From Cellulomonas sp. 73-145 (GTDB lineage Bacteria; Actinomycetota; Actinomycetes; Actinomycetales; Cellulomonadaceae): 64,000 nucleotides of DNA. The position numbers and the translations under genes are program-made. Each line of letters opens with the position of its first letter. The first letter of the stretch is position 1. The notes beneath the pieces are model-generated. The model ran no database searches and was not told where the DNA came from. It saw nothing but the letters and a program-made list of their open reading frames with translations. Positions 42,499 to 51,088 of this stretch are shown here, in pieces. The stretch is taken from positions 1 through 64,000 of the forward strand of contig MKTI01000002.1 of assembly GCA_001898185.1 (NCBI GenBank), written 5' to 3'.

Positions 42499-43860
42499 AT
42501 GACCGACGACACGGCGGTGCCGCCCGCCACCGCTCCTGCGGGGCTCGCGCGTCCGCTCGCGGCGCCGGACGCCTCGACCGGCACCAGCACCGGCACCACC
42601 ACCGCCACCATCGGCCTTGCCCACGGCGTCGCTCTGTACGCCTGCGCCGTGCTCGGTGCCGGCGTCCTGGTGCTGCCCGGGCAGGCCGCCTCGCTCGCCG
42701 GCCCGGCGTCCCTGGTGGCGTGGGGGTTCAGTGCCCTGCTGGGCCTCGCGCTGGCGTTCACCTTCGCCGCCCTCGCGGTCCGCCATCCCGACGCCGGCGG
42801 GGTGGCGACGTTCACCGCCGCCGCGTTCGGGCCCACGCTCGGTGGGATCACGGGGTGGTGGTACCTCGTCGCGGGGTCGGTCGGGCAGACCGTCGTGGCG
42901 CTGACCGCCGGGTACTACGTGACGGCCGCGGCCGGGGTCGCCCAGCGCTGGTCGCCGGCGGTCGCCGCCGCCGTGCTCGCCTGCGCCGTGCTGGCCAACC
43001 TGCGCGGGCTGCGGACCGGTGCGCGGGTCCAGGTGGCGCTGGCGCTCGGCGTCGCGGCGATCCTGGTCACGGTGGTGCTGGTGGCGCTGCCGCAGGTGCA
43101 CCGCGCCGAGCTGGCCCCCTTCGCGCCCGCGGGGGTCGGCGGCATCGGCCGCGCCGTCGTGGTGCTCTTCTTCGCCTTCGCCGGCTGGGAGGCCGTCGCG
43201 CACCTGTCCGGGGAGTTCCGCGACGTCCGCCGCACCCTGCCCGCCGCGACGCTGATCACCGTCGTGGTGGTCACGGTCCTGTACCTCGGCGTCGCCCTCG
43301 CCGTCGTCGGCACCCGCGCCTACGGCACGCCCGCGCTCGACCGCATCGCCCTCGGCACCGTCGTGCAGCGGGGCCTGGGCCTGTCGGCGCTGCACGTCGT
43401 CGCGGTCGCCGCCGTGGTGATCTGCGTCGGCACCACCAACGCCTACGTCGCGTCGGTGTCGCGCCTCGGGTACGCCCTCGGACGCGACGGGTGGGCACCG
43501 GCCGCGCTCGCCCGGCGCAACCGGCACGGCGCACCGGTCACCGCGGTGCTCACGGTGTCCGCCATCGGCGCCGTCGGCCTCGTCGGTGCCGCGCTGCTCG
43601 GCTGGGGCACCGACGGCATCGTGGTGATCCCTTCGGTGCTGGTGCTGGCCACGTACCTGGTGGCGTCGGCGGCGGCCGTCCGCCTGCTGACCGGCGCGCG
43701 CCGCCTGGTCGCGGTGCTCGCGCTGGTCCTGCTGCTGCTCGCCGTGCCCTACGCCGGACGCGGTCTGGCGATCCCGCTCCTGGTGGCGGCCGTCGCCGCC
43801 GTCACCCACCGGGTGCGCCGGGGCCGACGGGCGGCGACGCCACCGGTCAGTGCACCGTGA
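42499..43860 (+). CDS. APC-family amino acid permease (YjeH-like)
   Basis: A 453-residue permease with about twelve helices after a Thr/Ser/Ala-rich N-terminal tail. The helix 1 break GAGVLVLPGQAASLAGP and helix 6 FAFAGWEAVAHLSGEFRD are typical of the APC superfamily, nearest in layout to YjeH (L-methionine/branched-chain exporter). Its direction and substrate are unproven. It is divergent from the GlxA-type regulator. Its 3' end overlaps the convergent GerMN gene by 14 bases. Confidence 0.85.
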   Translation: MTDDTAVPPATAPAGLARPLAAPDASTGTSTGTTTATIGLAHGVALYACAVLGAGVLVLPGQAASLAGPASLVAWGFSALLGLALAFTFAALAVRHPDAGGVATFTAAAFGPTLGGITGWWYLVAGSVGQTVVALTAGYYVTAAAGVAQRWSPAVAAAVLACAVLANLRGLRTGARVQVALALGVAAILVTVVLVALPQVHRAELAPFAPAGVGGIGRAVVVLFFAFAGWEAVAHLSGEFRDVRRTLPAATLITVVVVTVLYLGVALAVVGTRAYGTPALDRIALGTVVQRGLGLSALHVVAVAAVVICVGTTNAYVASVSRLGYALGRDGWAPAALARRNRHGAPVTAVLTVSAIGAVGLVGAALLGWGTDGIVVIPSVLVLATYLVASAAAVRLLTGARRLVAVLALVLLLLAVPYAGRGLAIPLLVAAVAAVTHRVRRGRRAATPPVSAP

Positions 43861-44761
43861 ACGCCTTGCTGTCGCTCATCCGCGGCCCCGGCGCCTCGCC
43901 ACCGGACGGGTCGTCCTCCGTGGCCACCACCGTGTACGTCCCCGGCGGAAGCTGGACGGTGAACGAGTACGGCGCGAACGTCTGGCCCTCGGCCGTGTGC
44001 GCCACGCCCTGCTGCACCACCGCGCCCGTCGCGCCGAGCACCTGCCACGGCAGGGTCGCCTCGAACACGGCCGCCTGACCGCTGACCGTCACGGGCGACG
44101 TCGTCGTCGCACCCTGCCGCGGCGTGTCGATCTGCACCCAGGCCTGCACGTCGAGCGCCGGCTCCCGCACCTGCGGGCTGGTCCACGCCACGGCACCCCA
44201 CAGCTCGCCGGCGGGCTGACCGGCGATGGTCAGCAGCACCGAGCCGGACGGGTTGCCGGTCGCCGCCGTCACCGTGTGCACCAGCTGCTGGATCATCAGC
44301 GCCGCCCCCGCCGAGCCGATCGACGCGGTCCGGGCGTCGGCGCTGAGGTCGACGACGGTGGGGTCACCGGGCGTGACCCCGAGCACGGTGGTCGCCTTGT
44401 TCCACGGGCTGGTGTAGTCCGGGTCGTCCGGTCCGGCGATCATCCGCTCGACGGCGCTGCGCACCGGCTCACCGGTGAGGTCGTGCCGCTCGGGGATCAG
44501 CCGCAGGCCCGTGCGGGTGTCGATCATGAAGTAGACGGGCACGTCAGCCGCGGTGACGGTCGGCGTGGATGTCGGCGTGGGGCTCGGCGGGATGCTCGGC
44601 GTCGAGGGGGACGTCGTGACGGTGGGAGCCGGGACGGTCGACGGCGACGAACCGGGACCGGCGGTCTGGTTCTGGCACCCGGCCAGCAGCGCGCCGACGA
44701 CGGCGACCACCGCACCGGCCGCGAGGAAGGGGAACGACGAGGGCCTCGTCAGCGTCGACAT
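43847..44761 (-). CDS. GerMN-Gmad2 domain lipoprotein
   Basis: A 304-residue secreted lipoprotein. It has a signal peptide with lipobox (VVGALLAGC, Cys near 29) and a Ser/Thr/Pro linker. A GerMN domain follows (VYFMIDTRTGLRLIPERHD to VDLSADARTASIG), then a Gmad2 Ig-like domain (VTVSGQAAVFEATLPWQVLGATG to YSFTVQLPPGTYTVVATEDDPSGG). Named from spore-germination proteins, the pair is common in non-sporulating actinobacteria with unknown envelope roles. CAGGAG precedes the ATG at 44761. Confidence 0.88.
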   Translation of the reverse strand: MSTLTRPSSFPFLAAGAVVAVVGALLAGCQNQTAGPGSSPSTVPAPTVTTSPSTPSIPPSPTPTSTPTVTAADVPVYFMIDTRTGLRLIPERHDLTGEPVRSAVERMIAGPDDPDYTSPWNKATTVLGVTPGDPTVVDLSADARTASIGSAGAALMIQQLVHTVTAATGNPSGSVLLTIAGQPAGELWGAVAWTSPQVREPALDVQAWVQIDTPRQGATTTSPVTVSGQAAVFEATLPWQVLGATGAVVQQGVAHTAEGQTFAPYSFTVQLPPGTYTVVATEDDPSGGEAPGPRMSDSKAFTVH

Positions 44762-44968
44762 GGCGCGCTCCTGCAGCGACCCCGGGCCCTGCGACGGGGC
44801 CCGCCGCGGGGCCACTGTCTGGTTCGAGCGTCCCACCGCGCACTCGTCAGCACCACGGACCGAAGGTCCCCACCGGGCCCTTCGGCCCTGGACGCGAGCC
44901 GGCCCCGGCGGTCCGCTGGTCGGGAACCCGCTGCACCAGCAGCGTCGAACCCTGCCGAGGAGCGCACG

Positions 44969-45442
44969 ATGAAGACCGCCGACGCCGCCGCCGAGTTCCT
45001 CTCCCAGCGCCGCATCGCGGTGACCGGGGTGTCGCGGACGCCGGCCAGCCACGGCGCGAACGTCGTCTACAAGACGTTGCGCGACAAGGGCTACGAGGTC
45101 GTCGCGGTCAACCCGAACGCCACCACGGTGGAGGGTGACCCCTGCTACCCGGACCTAGCCTCGGTGCCGGGCGGGGTTGACGCGGTGGTGATCGCCACGG
45201 GTCCGGACCACGCGGACGAGACCATGCAGCAGGCGATGGACGCCGGCGTCGGGCACGTGTGGATGCACCGGTCGGTGGACAAGGGCAGCGTCTCGGCCAC
45301 CGCGACGGCACTGGGGCGGTCGCACGGCATCACGGTGATCGACGGCGGCTGCCCGCTGATGTACGGCGCGGCGTCCGACCCGGGGCACCGGTTCATGTGC
45401 CGGCTGTTCACGCTGACCGGGCGCGTGCCTCGCAAGGTCTGA
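44969..45442 (+). CDS. CoA-binding domain protein
   Basis: A 157-residue Rossmann-fold protein of the CoA_binding/YccU type. It shows RRIAVTGVSRTPASHGANVV, VVAVNPNATTVEGDPCYPDL and VWMHRSVDKGSVSATATALG, ending ITVIDGGCPLMYG. Such proteins bind CoA thioesters; their role is unsettled. GAGGAG precedes the ATG. No operon partner is visible, since both neighbours are on the other strand. Confidence 0.87.
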   Translation: MKTADAAAEFLSQRRIAVTGVSRTPASHGANVVYKTLRDKGYEVVAVNPNATTVEGDPCYPDLASVPGGVDAVVIATGPDHADETMQQAMDAGVGHVWMHRSVDKGSVSATATALGRSHGITVIDGGCPLMYGAASDPGHRFMCRLFTLTGRVPRKV

Positions 45443-45527
45443 CCGCTGCCGGGCCGTCCTACGCCTGCGTCGTGGCCGTCCAGTGCCGGTCGTGGCGGGC
45501 ACAGGCTACGTCCTGCACCTGCGGCCC

Positions 45528-46205
45528 CTAGACCTGCGCGGTCGCCCAGCGCACCCCGGAGTCGGACACCATCTCCACCGACCTCACCTGGCCCGTCGGC
45601 GGCCACGGCACCACCCAGCTCCCGCCGCCGGACCCGTCGAGCGCCCACGTGCCGGCCGCCTGCCGCGAGCCGTCGGCGAGCACCAGCCAGCACGAGTACC
45701 GCTCTCCCGCGCGGCCGCCGCTCACGCTGACGACCAGCACCTGCCCGGCGTCCGACCAGCTGCGCTGCACCGACCCGACGGCATCGCCCGCGGCCGTCCG
45801 CAGCGGGGCGCCGACCGCCACCTGCTGCGTGCTCGTCCCCCGTCCGACCACCGCCGAGCCGGCGGCGCCGACGCCGATGCCCACCACCAGCGCGGCAGCG
45901 ACCAGCAGCGCGGTCCGCCGCGAGGGGCCGTGATGCCGGCGGACCCGCGCGGGTCGCATGGTCTGCACGCTGCCGCCGAGCCCGGTCGCCACCAGCACCC
46001 GCTGCGAGAACCCGGCCGGCGGCTCGACCCGCGGCGCGGCGACCAGCACGTGCTCCACGGCATCGGCGATCTCCGCGTACCGGCTGCGGCACGTCTCGCA
46101 CCCGCCGAGGTGGCGCGTCAGGCCGTCCCGGAGCCGCTCGTCGACCTGCCCGAGGGCGAGGTCCGTCAGCGCCTCGTCACCCAGGTGCGGCTGCTGCTCA
46201 GTCAC
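45528..46205 (-). CDS. Anti-sigma factor, RskA-like with zinc-binding N-terminus
   Basis: A 225-residue membrane protein. The N-terminal anti-sigma domain has a zinc motif HLGGCETCRSRY (His-x3-Cys-x2-Cys, about residues 32-39). One membrane helix (RTALLVAAALVVGIGVGAAG, about 98-118) leads to an outer RskA-like domain (LVVSVSGGRAGERYSCWLVLADG). It would hold the sigma factor encoded just upstream. The GTG start at 46205 overlaps the sigma gene by eight bases, coupling their synthesis. Confidence 0.88.
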   Translation of the reverse strand: MTEQQPHLGDEALTDLALGQVDERLRDGLTRHLGGCETCRSRYAEIADAVEHVLVAAPRVEPPAGFSQRVLVATGLGGSVQTMRPARVRRHHGPSRRTALLVAAALVVGIGVGAAGSAVVGRGTSTQQVAVGAPLRTAAGDAVGSVQRSWSDAGQVLVVSVSGGRAGERYSCWLVLADGSRQAAGTWALDGSGGGSWVVPWPPTGQVRSVEMVSDSGVRWATAQV

Positions 46206-46773
46206 GGTCCGCCTCCATCGCCTCGCGCACCCGACGCAGGCCGGTCCGGATGCGCGTCTTCGCCGTGCCGAGGGGGATGCCCTCGGACACGCTGATCTCG
46301 TTGGCCGTCCGCCCGCCGATCACGGCGAGCACCACGGCACGCGCCTGCTCGGGCGGCAGCGCCCGCAGCCGCGCGACGGCGGCGTCCCGCTCGGTGGAGC
46401 GCACCACCTCGTCCTCCGGCCCGGGCACCTGCAAGGTCGCCGTGATCATCTCCTCGAGCACCGCGCCGTCGACGGGCATCGGCCGGCGGGCCCGCATCGC
46501 GTCGATCGCCGCGTTGCGGGTGATGGTCAACAGCCAGGTCAGCACCGAGCCGCGCCGCACGTCGTAGGTGCCGGCGGCCCGCCAGGCCCGGACGAAGACC
46601 TCCTGGCTGACGTCCTGCGCGAGCCCCGGGTCGTGGGTGATCGACACGGCCAGGCCGAACACGGCGGACTGGAAGCGCCGCACGAACGCGACGGCGGCGG
46701 CGTCGTCGTCCACCGCGAGACCGGCGACCAGCGCGGCGTCCGCCGTGCGGTCGGCACCGGAGAAGAGCTGCAC
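46198..46773 (-). CDS. ECF RNA polymerase sigma factor (SigK-like)
   Basis: Region 2 (AVAFVRRFQSAVFGLAVSITHDPGLAQDVSQEVFVRAWRAA, residues about 22-62) and region 4 (PPEQARAVVLAVIGGRTANEISVSEGIPLGTAKTRIRTGLRRVRE, about 140-185) are clear. GTG at 46773 gives 191 residues, the usual ECF length. An upstream GTG at 46899 would add 42 residues, including three PPAAI repeats encoded by the 15-base tandem repeat. It pairs with the RskA-like anti-sigma gene downstream and faces a divergent lipoprotein/DUF6529 pair, its probable regulon (inference). Confidence 0.82.
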   Translation of the reverse strand: MQLFSGADRTADAALVAGLAVDDDAAAVAFVRRFQSAVFGLAVSITHDPGLAQDVSQEVFVRAWRAAGTYDVRRGSVLTWLLTITRNAAIDAMRARRPMPVDGAVLEEMITATLQVPGPEDEVVRSTERDAAVARLRALPPEQARAVVLAVIGGRTANEISVSEGIPLGTAKTRIRTGLRRVREAMEADRD

Positions 46774-46801
46774 GTCCTCTGGTACGTCGCCGGGGCCTCG
46801 A

Positions 46802-46846
46802 GGGATTGCGGCGGGAGGGATTGCGGCGGGAGGGATTGCGGCGGGA
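46802..46846. repeat. Three 15-base tandem repeats upstream of the sigma gene
   Basis: GGGATTGCGGCGGGA is present three times without change (46802-46816, 46817-46831, 46832-46846), followed by a diverged fourth unit. It lies in the 5' leader or N-terminal coding part of the sigma gene, depending on the start codon. The period is a multiple of three, so copy changes would not break the frame. Confidence 0.85.
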
Positions 46847-46951
46847 GGGACGGCGGCGGCCCCGCGGCGCAATCCCCGGGCCCACGGCGCACGTATCACC
46901 CTCGACGGCCACCCACCGAGGGGCGGCCCGCTGCGACCACCTGGAGGAGCC

Positions 46952-47503
46952 ATGACTGCACGATCCCGCGTCTGGACGCTCGGGGCGAGCCTGCTGCTGA
47001 CGGCGACGCTGGCCGCCTGCGGGAGCTCGAGCACCGGCAGTGGTTCGACCTCCGGAGGTGGTTCCGGCGGCGGTGCCGGCGCGTACGGCGGCGGCGCTGC
47101 CTCGGGCGGGTCCTCGTCGAGCGCACCGGCGGCCGGTGGGTCCGCCTCCGCCGCCGCGGCGACGGTGATGACGGCGAGCTCGAGCCTCGGCACCATCCTG
47201 GTGGACGGCAGCGGCCGCACCCTCTACCTGTTCACCAAGGACTCGCCGGGCACGTCGACGTGCACCGGCGGCTGCCTCGCCGTATGGCCCCCGCTCCTCG
47301 GCACCCCCACGGCCGGCACGGGCGTCGACGCCTCGATGCTCGGCACGCTGACGCGGCCCGACGGCAAGACGCAGGTCTCGTACAAGGGCATGCCGTTGTA
47401 CTACTGGGCCCAGGACTCCGCGCCCGGCCAGACGAGCGGCCAGGGTGTGCAAGGCGTGTGGTGGGTGGTCAGCCCGCAGGGCACGCCGATCACCACCAAG
47501 TGA
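46952..47503 (+). CDS. Secreted lipoprotein with COG4315-type repeats
   Basis: A 183-residue lipoprotein with lipobox (LTATLAACG, Cys near 22), a long Ser/Gly-rich linker (23-70), then two beta-rich repeats (GTILVDGSGRTLYLFTKDSPG and TQVSYKGMPLYYWAQDSAPG), the second ending GVWWVVSP. CTGGCLAVWPPL between them has the two-cysteine motif of this family. CTGGAGGAGC precedes the ATG at 46952. Function is unknown. It is divergent from the ECF sigma gene and followed by a membrane gene with haem-ligand-like histidines. Confidence 0.87.
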   Translation: MTARSRVWTLGASLLLTATLAACGSSSTGSGSTSGGGSGGGAGAYGGGAASGGSSSSAPAAGGSASAAAATVMTASSSLGTILVDGSGRTLYLFTKDSPGTSTCTGGCLAVWPPLLGTPTAGTGVDASMLGTLTRPDGKTQVSYKGMPLYYWAQDSAPGQTSGQGVQGVWWVVSPQGTPITTK

Positions 47504-47513
47504 CGCCGCGGCG

Positions 47514-48182
47514 GTGACGACGAGACGCGCGCCGGGCCGCGCCGCGGCGACGACCGACGCACCGGGCCGCCGCGGGGTCGCGACGACGGGTGCGCCGAGC
47601 CGTGGCGCGACGCGGGCGCTGCTCGGCACCCTCGTCGCCGGCGCCGCCGTGTCGTCGGCGCTGGGCCTCTACGCCCGCCTGCACGTGCCGACCGGCCGGA
47701 CGCTGACGACGCTCGGGTTCACCGACCTGGTGCACATGAAGGCGTGGCTGACCACCGCCGCGCTGGTGCTGGCCGCGGGTCAGGTGCTCAGCGCCCTGCG
47801 CCTCTACGGCCGGCTCGGTGGTCGGCAGCGGGGCTCGTCAGGACAACGAGCCTCGTCAGGACAGCGAGCCGAGCCGGCACCGGTCTGGGTGCACCGGCTG
47901 CACCGGTCGGGCGGCGCGCTCGCCGTGCTGCTGACCCTGCCGGTGGCGTTCCAGTGCGCGTGGTCGCTCGGCTTCGGCACGTACAGCGCGCGGGTGCTGG
48001 TGCACTCGGTGCTCGGGTGCCTGCTCTACGGCGTGTTCGTGGCGAAGATGCTCGCGCTGCGCCTGCGACGCCCGCCGGGCTGGCTGATCCCCTGGCTCGG
48101 CGGCTCGCTGGTGCTCGCGTTCGTCGGCCTGTGGCTCACGTCGTCGCTGTGGTTCTTCACCCACGGCGGCAGGGGTTACTGA
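47514..48182 (+). CDS. DUF6529-like four-helix membrane protein
   Basis: A 222-residue protein with about five hydrophobic helices. Histidines at membrane edges (LVHMKAWLT, WVHRLHRSGGALAVL, VLVHSVLGCLLYG) resemble cytochrome b561/ferric-reductase-type haem proteins. A charged loop carries a duplicated SSGQRA, coded by a direct repeat near 47833-47872. GTG at 47514 was chosen; the ribosome site is weak and coupling to the lipoprotein (10 bases upstream) is likely. A redox role is inference. Confidence 0.72.
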   Translation: MTTRRAPGRAAATTDAPGRRGVATTGAPSRGATRALLGTLVAGAAVSSALGLYARLHVPTGRTLTTLGFTDLVHMKAWLTTAALVLAAGQVLSALRLYGRLGGRQRGSSGQRASSGQRAEPAPVWVHRLHRSGGALAVLLTLPVAFQCAWSLGFGTYSARVLVHSVLGCLLYGVFVAKMLALRLRRPPGWLIPWLGGSLVLAFVGLWLTSSLWFFTHGGRGY

Positions 48183-48206
48183 CCCCGCCGCCGACCCCGC
48201 CGCGCG

Positions 48207-48545
48207 TCAGGGCCGCAGGTACGCCCAGCCCTGCCGCTGCCGGGCCACCAGGTGCGCCACCCCCGACGGGACCACCACGGCACCGGGCGTCACCGCGTCG
48301 TCGTCCAGCCCCATGCTGCGCAGCGAGTTGCGGCACACCGCGAGCCCGATGCCCGCCTCGAACGCCTCCGCGAGCGCAGGCGCCGTCTCCTGCCCCGGCA
48401 GGCCCAGCCGCGCCGCCTCCCCGTGCACCACCACCTCCACCGGCGTGCCGGGCTCCAGCTCGCGCAGCAGGTTCAGCGCGTTGCGCAGCACGGCACGGTG
48501 CTTGTCCGGCGAGCCCTCGGACAGGTGCAGCACGACTCCGGACAT
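48207..48545 (-). CDS. DsrE-like small protein
   Basis: A 112-residue protein with the DsrE/DsrF-like fold pattern: VVLHLSEGSPDKHRAVLRNALNLL, VEVVVHGEAARLGL, then LAVCRNSLRSMGL with a single Cys near residue 71, and VPSGVAHLVARQRQGWAYL (by position). Single-Cys DsrE-like proteins (COG1416) are of uncertain function; some take part in sulfur relay. GAGGGG lies upstream of the ATG at 48545. It is convergent with the DUF6529 gene. Confidence 0.82.
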   Translation of the reverse strand: MSGVVLHLSEGSPDKHRAVLRNALNLLRELEPGTPVEVVVHGEAARLGLPGQETAPALAEAFEAGIGLAVCRNSLRSMGLDDDAVTPGAVVVPSGVAHLVARQRQGWAYLRP

Positions 48546-48657
48546 CGGCACGACCCCTCGATCGGTGATGCCACGCACTCCGCGAGGCGTGTGGCACGGT
48601 ACCCCGGGGCGTATGACGACGCAGCCGACGGATGACGCGCAGCGGCCGGCGGTCCGA

Positions 48658-49281
48658 TCAGCCGCGCGCGGCGGACACCGATCCGACGGAACCCTCCAGG
48701 TGCACCACCCGCGCCTCGAACCATGCCGCCTCGCGCTCGTCGTGCGTCACCAGCAGCACGGTCCGCCCGGCGCACCGGTCGCGGACCCACGCCATGGTCA
48801 CCGGCTTCACGGCCTGGTCCAGGCCGGTGAACGGCTCGTCCAGCACCACCAGCTCGGCGTCGGCGAGCACGGCCCGCACGATCGCGACCCGCCGGCGCTG
48901 ACCGCCTGACAGCTCGCGCACGGGTGCGTGCACCGTCGCGTCGTCGAGCCCCACCGCCGCGAGCGCCTCGAGCACCGCACCGCGGTCCGCCCCCCGCCCC
49001 AGCACCAGCCGCACGTTGTCCACCGCCGACAGCTGCGGGCACAGCCGGTCCTCCTGGAACACCGCCGACCGCGGCCGACCGTCCAGACCCTCCACCGCCC
49101 CGCCGTCCGGTCGGTCCAGCCCCAGCAGCAGCCGGGCGACGGTCGTCTTGCCCGACCCGTTGGGCCCCATCAGGGCCGTCACCCCGCCGGGCGTCAGCGA
49201 CAGGTCCAGCCCGTCGAGCACCACGTGCTCGCCGAACCGCCGCGTCACGCCGCGGAGCCCGATCCCGCCGGTCCCGCTCAC
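48658..49281 (-). CDS. ABC transporter ATP-binding protein (SsuB/TauB/NrtD type)
   Basis: A 207-residue ATPase with Walker A (GPNGSGKTT), Q-loop (VFQEDRLCPQLSAVDNV), signature (LSGGQRRRVAIVRAVL), Walker B (LVVLDEPFTGLD) and His switch (LLVTHDERE). It powers the permease encoded upstream, whose stop its GTG overlaps by four bases. It is the last gene of the hydrogenase-ABC operon. It is shorter than SsuB, without an extra C-terminal domain. Confidence 0.9.
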   Translation of the reverse strand: MSGTGGIGLRGVTRRFGEHVVLDGLDLSLTPGGVTALMGPNGSGKTTVARLLLGLDRPDGGAVEGLDGRPRSAVFQEDRLCPQLSAVDNVRLVLGRGADRGAVLEALAAVGLDDATVHAPVRELSGGQRRRVAIVRAVLADAELVVLDEPFTGLDQAVKPVTMAWVRDRCAGRTVLLVTHDEREAAWFEARVVHLEGSVGSVSAARG

Positions 49282-50081
49282 GCCGCACCACCCCAGCGCC
49301 GCTGCGCGGCGGTCAGCCCCAGCCGCACCAGCCGCTCGAAGGCGACGCTCAGCGCCACGACCACCAGCGTCCAGGCGAACAGGTCCGGGGTCGAGAGGAA
49401 GATCTTCGCCTGGTACATCCGCTCGCCGATGCTGCCCGTCGGCAGCCCGATCACCTCGGCGGCGATGCCGCTCTTCCACGCCAGGCCGACGCCCGTCTCG
49501 CAGCCGGCGACCACGAACGGCAGCACGGCCGGCACGTCGATAGCCCGTACGCGCCGCAGCCGGGGCACCCGGTACACCGTCGCCATCTCCAGCAGCGCGG
49601 TGTCCCGGTGGGCGATCCCCTCGAGGGTGTTGGTGTAGACCACCGGCACCACCATCAGCGCCGAGATCACCAGCGCCAGCCGCCCGGTGCCCGTCACCAG
49701 GATCACCAGGATGATGAAGCTGACCACCGGCGTGGCCCGCACGGTGCTGATCAGCGGTGCGAGCAGCGCCGCGACCAGGGGCATCGCCGCCGCGACCGCC
49801 GCGAGGCACACCGCGACCAGCGCCCCGATCGCGAAGCCCGCGCCGATCCGCAGCAGCGAGTGCCCGGCCGTCGTCCAGAACCCCGTGGTCCGCACCAGCT
49901 CGGCCAGCCGGCCCACCACCTCGACCGGTGAGGCCAGCACGATCTGCTGGCCCACCGCCTGGGCGACCAGCTGCCACACGGCGAGCCAGAACACCAGCAC
50001 GCCGACGGTGCGCAGCGCGCGCCCGGACCGCCGGGGGCGCGCTGCGACCGGCCGCTCAGCGCTGGTAGTAGAAGTCATCAC
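49278..50081 (-). CDS. ABC transporter permease (SsuC/TauC/NrtB type)
   Basis: A 267-residue membrane subunit with about six helices. The ATPase-docking loop reads LLEMATVYRVPRLRRVRAIDVP, and GCETGVGLAWKSGIAAEVIGLPTGSIGERMY is the family's late motif (by position near 190-220). It begins at one of two adjacent ATG codons, with its start inside the binding-protein gene (26-base overlap). The substrate class is nitrate, sulfonate, taurine or thiamine-precursor type; this sequence cannot decide. Confidence 0.88.
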   Translation of the reverse strand: MMTSTTSAERPVAARPRRSGRALRTVGVLVFWLAVWQLVAQAVGQQIVLASPVEVVGRLAELVRTTGFWTTAGHSLLRIGAGFAIGALVAVCLAAVAAAMPLVAALLAPLISTVRATPVVSFIILVILVTGTGRLALVISALMVVPVVYTNTLEGIAHRDTALLEMATVYRVPRLRRVRAIDVPAVLPFVVAGCETGVGLAWKSGIAAEVIGLPTGSIGERMYQAKIFLSTPDLFAWTLVVVALSVAFERLVRLGLTAAQRRWGGAA

Positions 50082-51084
50082 CCGGCAGCGCGCCGCCCAC
50101 CGAGGCGGGGTCGGCGTCGAACAGGACCTTGAGGTAGCCGCTCAGCGCGTTGCGCAGGTCGACACCTTCCAGGTCGACGACGTGGCTGGCGGGGATCGCG
50201 GCGACCGCCACCGGGGCGGACGGCACGATGCCGGCCTGCACGATCAGCGGCGCCGCCTGGTCGGGGTGCTCGTTGGTGAACGTGGTGGACAGCTTGTAGT
50301 CGTCCAGGAACTGCTTGAGCGCCGCGGCGTGCTCGGTGGCGAACGCCTTGCGGACCACCAGGACGCCCGTGACCAGCTGCGACGTGCCGCTGGTGACCTT
50401 GTTCCACTCGTCGGACAGCTGCACCACGGTGCGGATGCCCGGGTGGCTCGACGTCAGCACCGTGGCGAAGGGCTGCGGCAGCATCCCGACGGCGCCCGGC
50501 GTGGCGGCCAGCACCGCGGCCACCTCGGTCGGCTCCGACCGGTAGTCGACCTTCACGTCGGTGCCCGGGACCAGACCGTCCTGCCGCAGCAGGTAGTCCA
50601 GCACGTACTCCGGCGAGGCACCCTTGCCGGACGTCACCACGGTCTTGCCCCGCAGGTCGGCCAGGCCGTGCACCGCCGTCCCGTTCTCCACCACGTCCAG
50701 CACGCCGAGCGTGTTCACCGCCGCGACCTGGACGGCGCCCTTCGTCTTGGCGTAGAGCACCGCCGCCAGGTTCGACGGCAGCAGCGCGACGTCCACCGAC
50801 CCCTGCGCCACCAGCGGCACCACCTGGTCCGGGGTGCTGTACATGGTGACCTTGTAGTCCTCGGCGGTGGTGCCGGCGGTCGCGTCGCTCATCAGCTTGA
50901 CCAGGCCCATGGTGGTGGGGCCCTTGAGCGAGGCGATCCGGACGGTGGTGCGCTCCGCCGGCGTCGCCGACGCCGAGGCCACCGTGGTGGCCGGGGTGGA
51001 GGCCGCCGCCTGGGTGCCGCCGGCACAGCCGGCGAGCAGCGCGGCGACGGCGAGCAGCGGGACGATGAGCGACGTGCGGCGCAT
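50056..51084 (-). CDS. ABC transporter substrate-binding lipoprotein (NMT1/SsuA-like)
   Basis: A 342-residue lipoprotein with lipobox (VAALLAGCAG, Cys near 20) and an Ala/Thr linker. The type II binding fold shows VRIASLKGPTTMGLVKLM, VDVALLPSNLAAVLYAKTKGAVQV, LADLRGKTVVTSGKGASPEYVLDYLLRQ (by position) and an EWNKVTSGTSQLVTGVLVV segment. It is annotated by family only; the ligand is unknown. It starts four bases after the hydrogenase gene, so the transporter depends on the hydrogenase transcript. Confidence 0.88.
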   Translation of the reverse strand: MRRTSLIVPLLAVAALLAGCAGGTQAAASTPATTVASASATPAERTTVRIASLKGPTTMGLVKLMSDATAGTTAEDYKVTMYSTPDQVVPLVAQGSVDVALLPSNLAAVLYAKTKGAVQVAAVNTLGVLDVVENGTAVHGLADLRGKTVVTSGKGASPEYVLDYLLRQDGLVPGTDVKVDYRSEPTEVAAVLAATPGAVGMLPQPFATVLTSSHPGIRTVVQLSDEWNKVTSGTSQLVTGVLVVRKAFATEHAAALKQFLDDYKLSTTFTNEHPDQAAPLIVQAGIVPSAPVAVAAIPASHVVDLEGVDLRNALSGYLKVLFDADPASVGGALPGDDFYYQR

Positions 51085-51088
51085 GGCC

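Noticed and set aside
44810..44835. Possible tRNA T-loop (GGTTCGAGCGTCCCACC)
   Set aside because: No matching acceptor stem, D-loop or anticodon arm around it; no tRNA is supported anywhere in the window.
46802..46846. CRISPR-like array
   Set aside because: Units are contiguous 15-mers without spacers; it is a simple tandem repeat.
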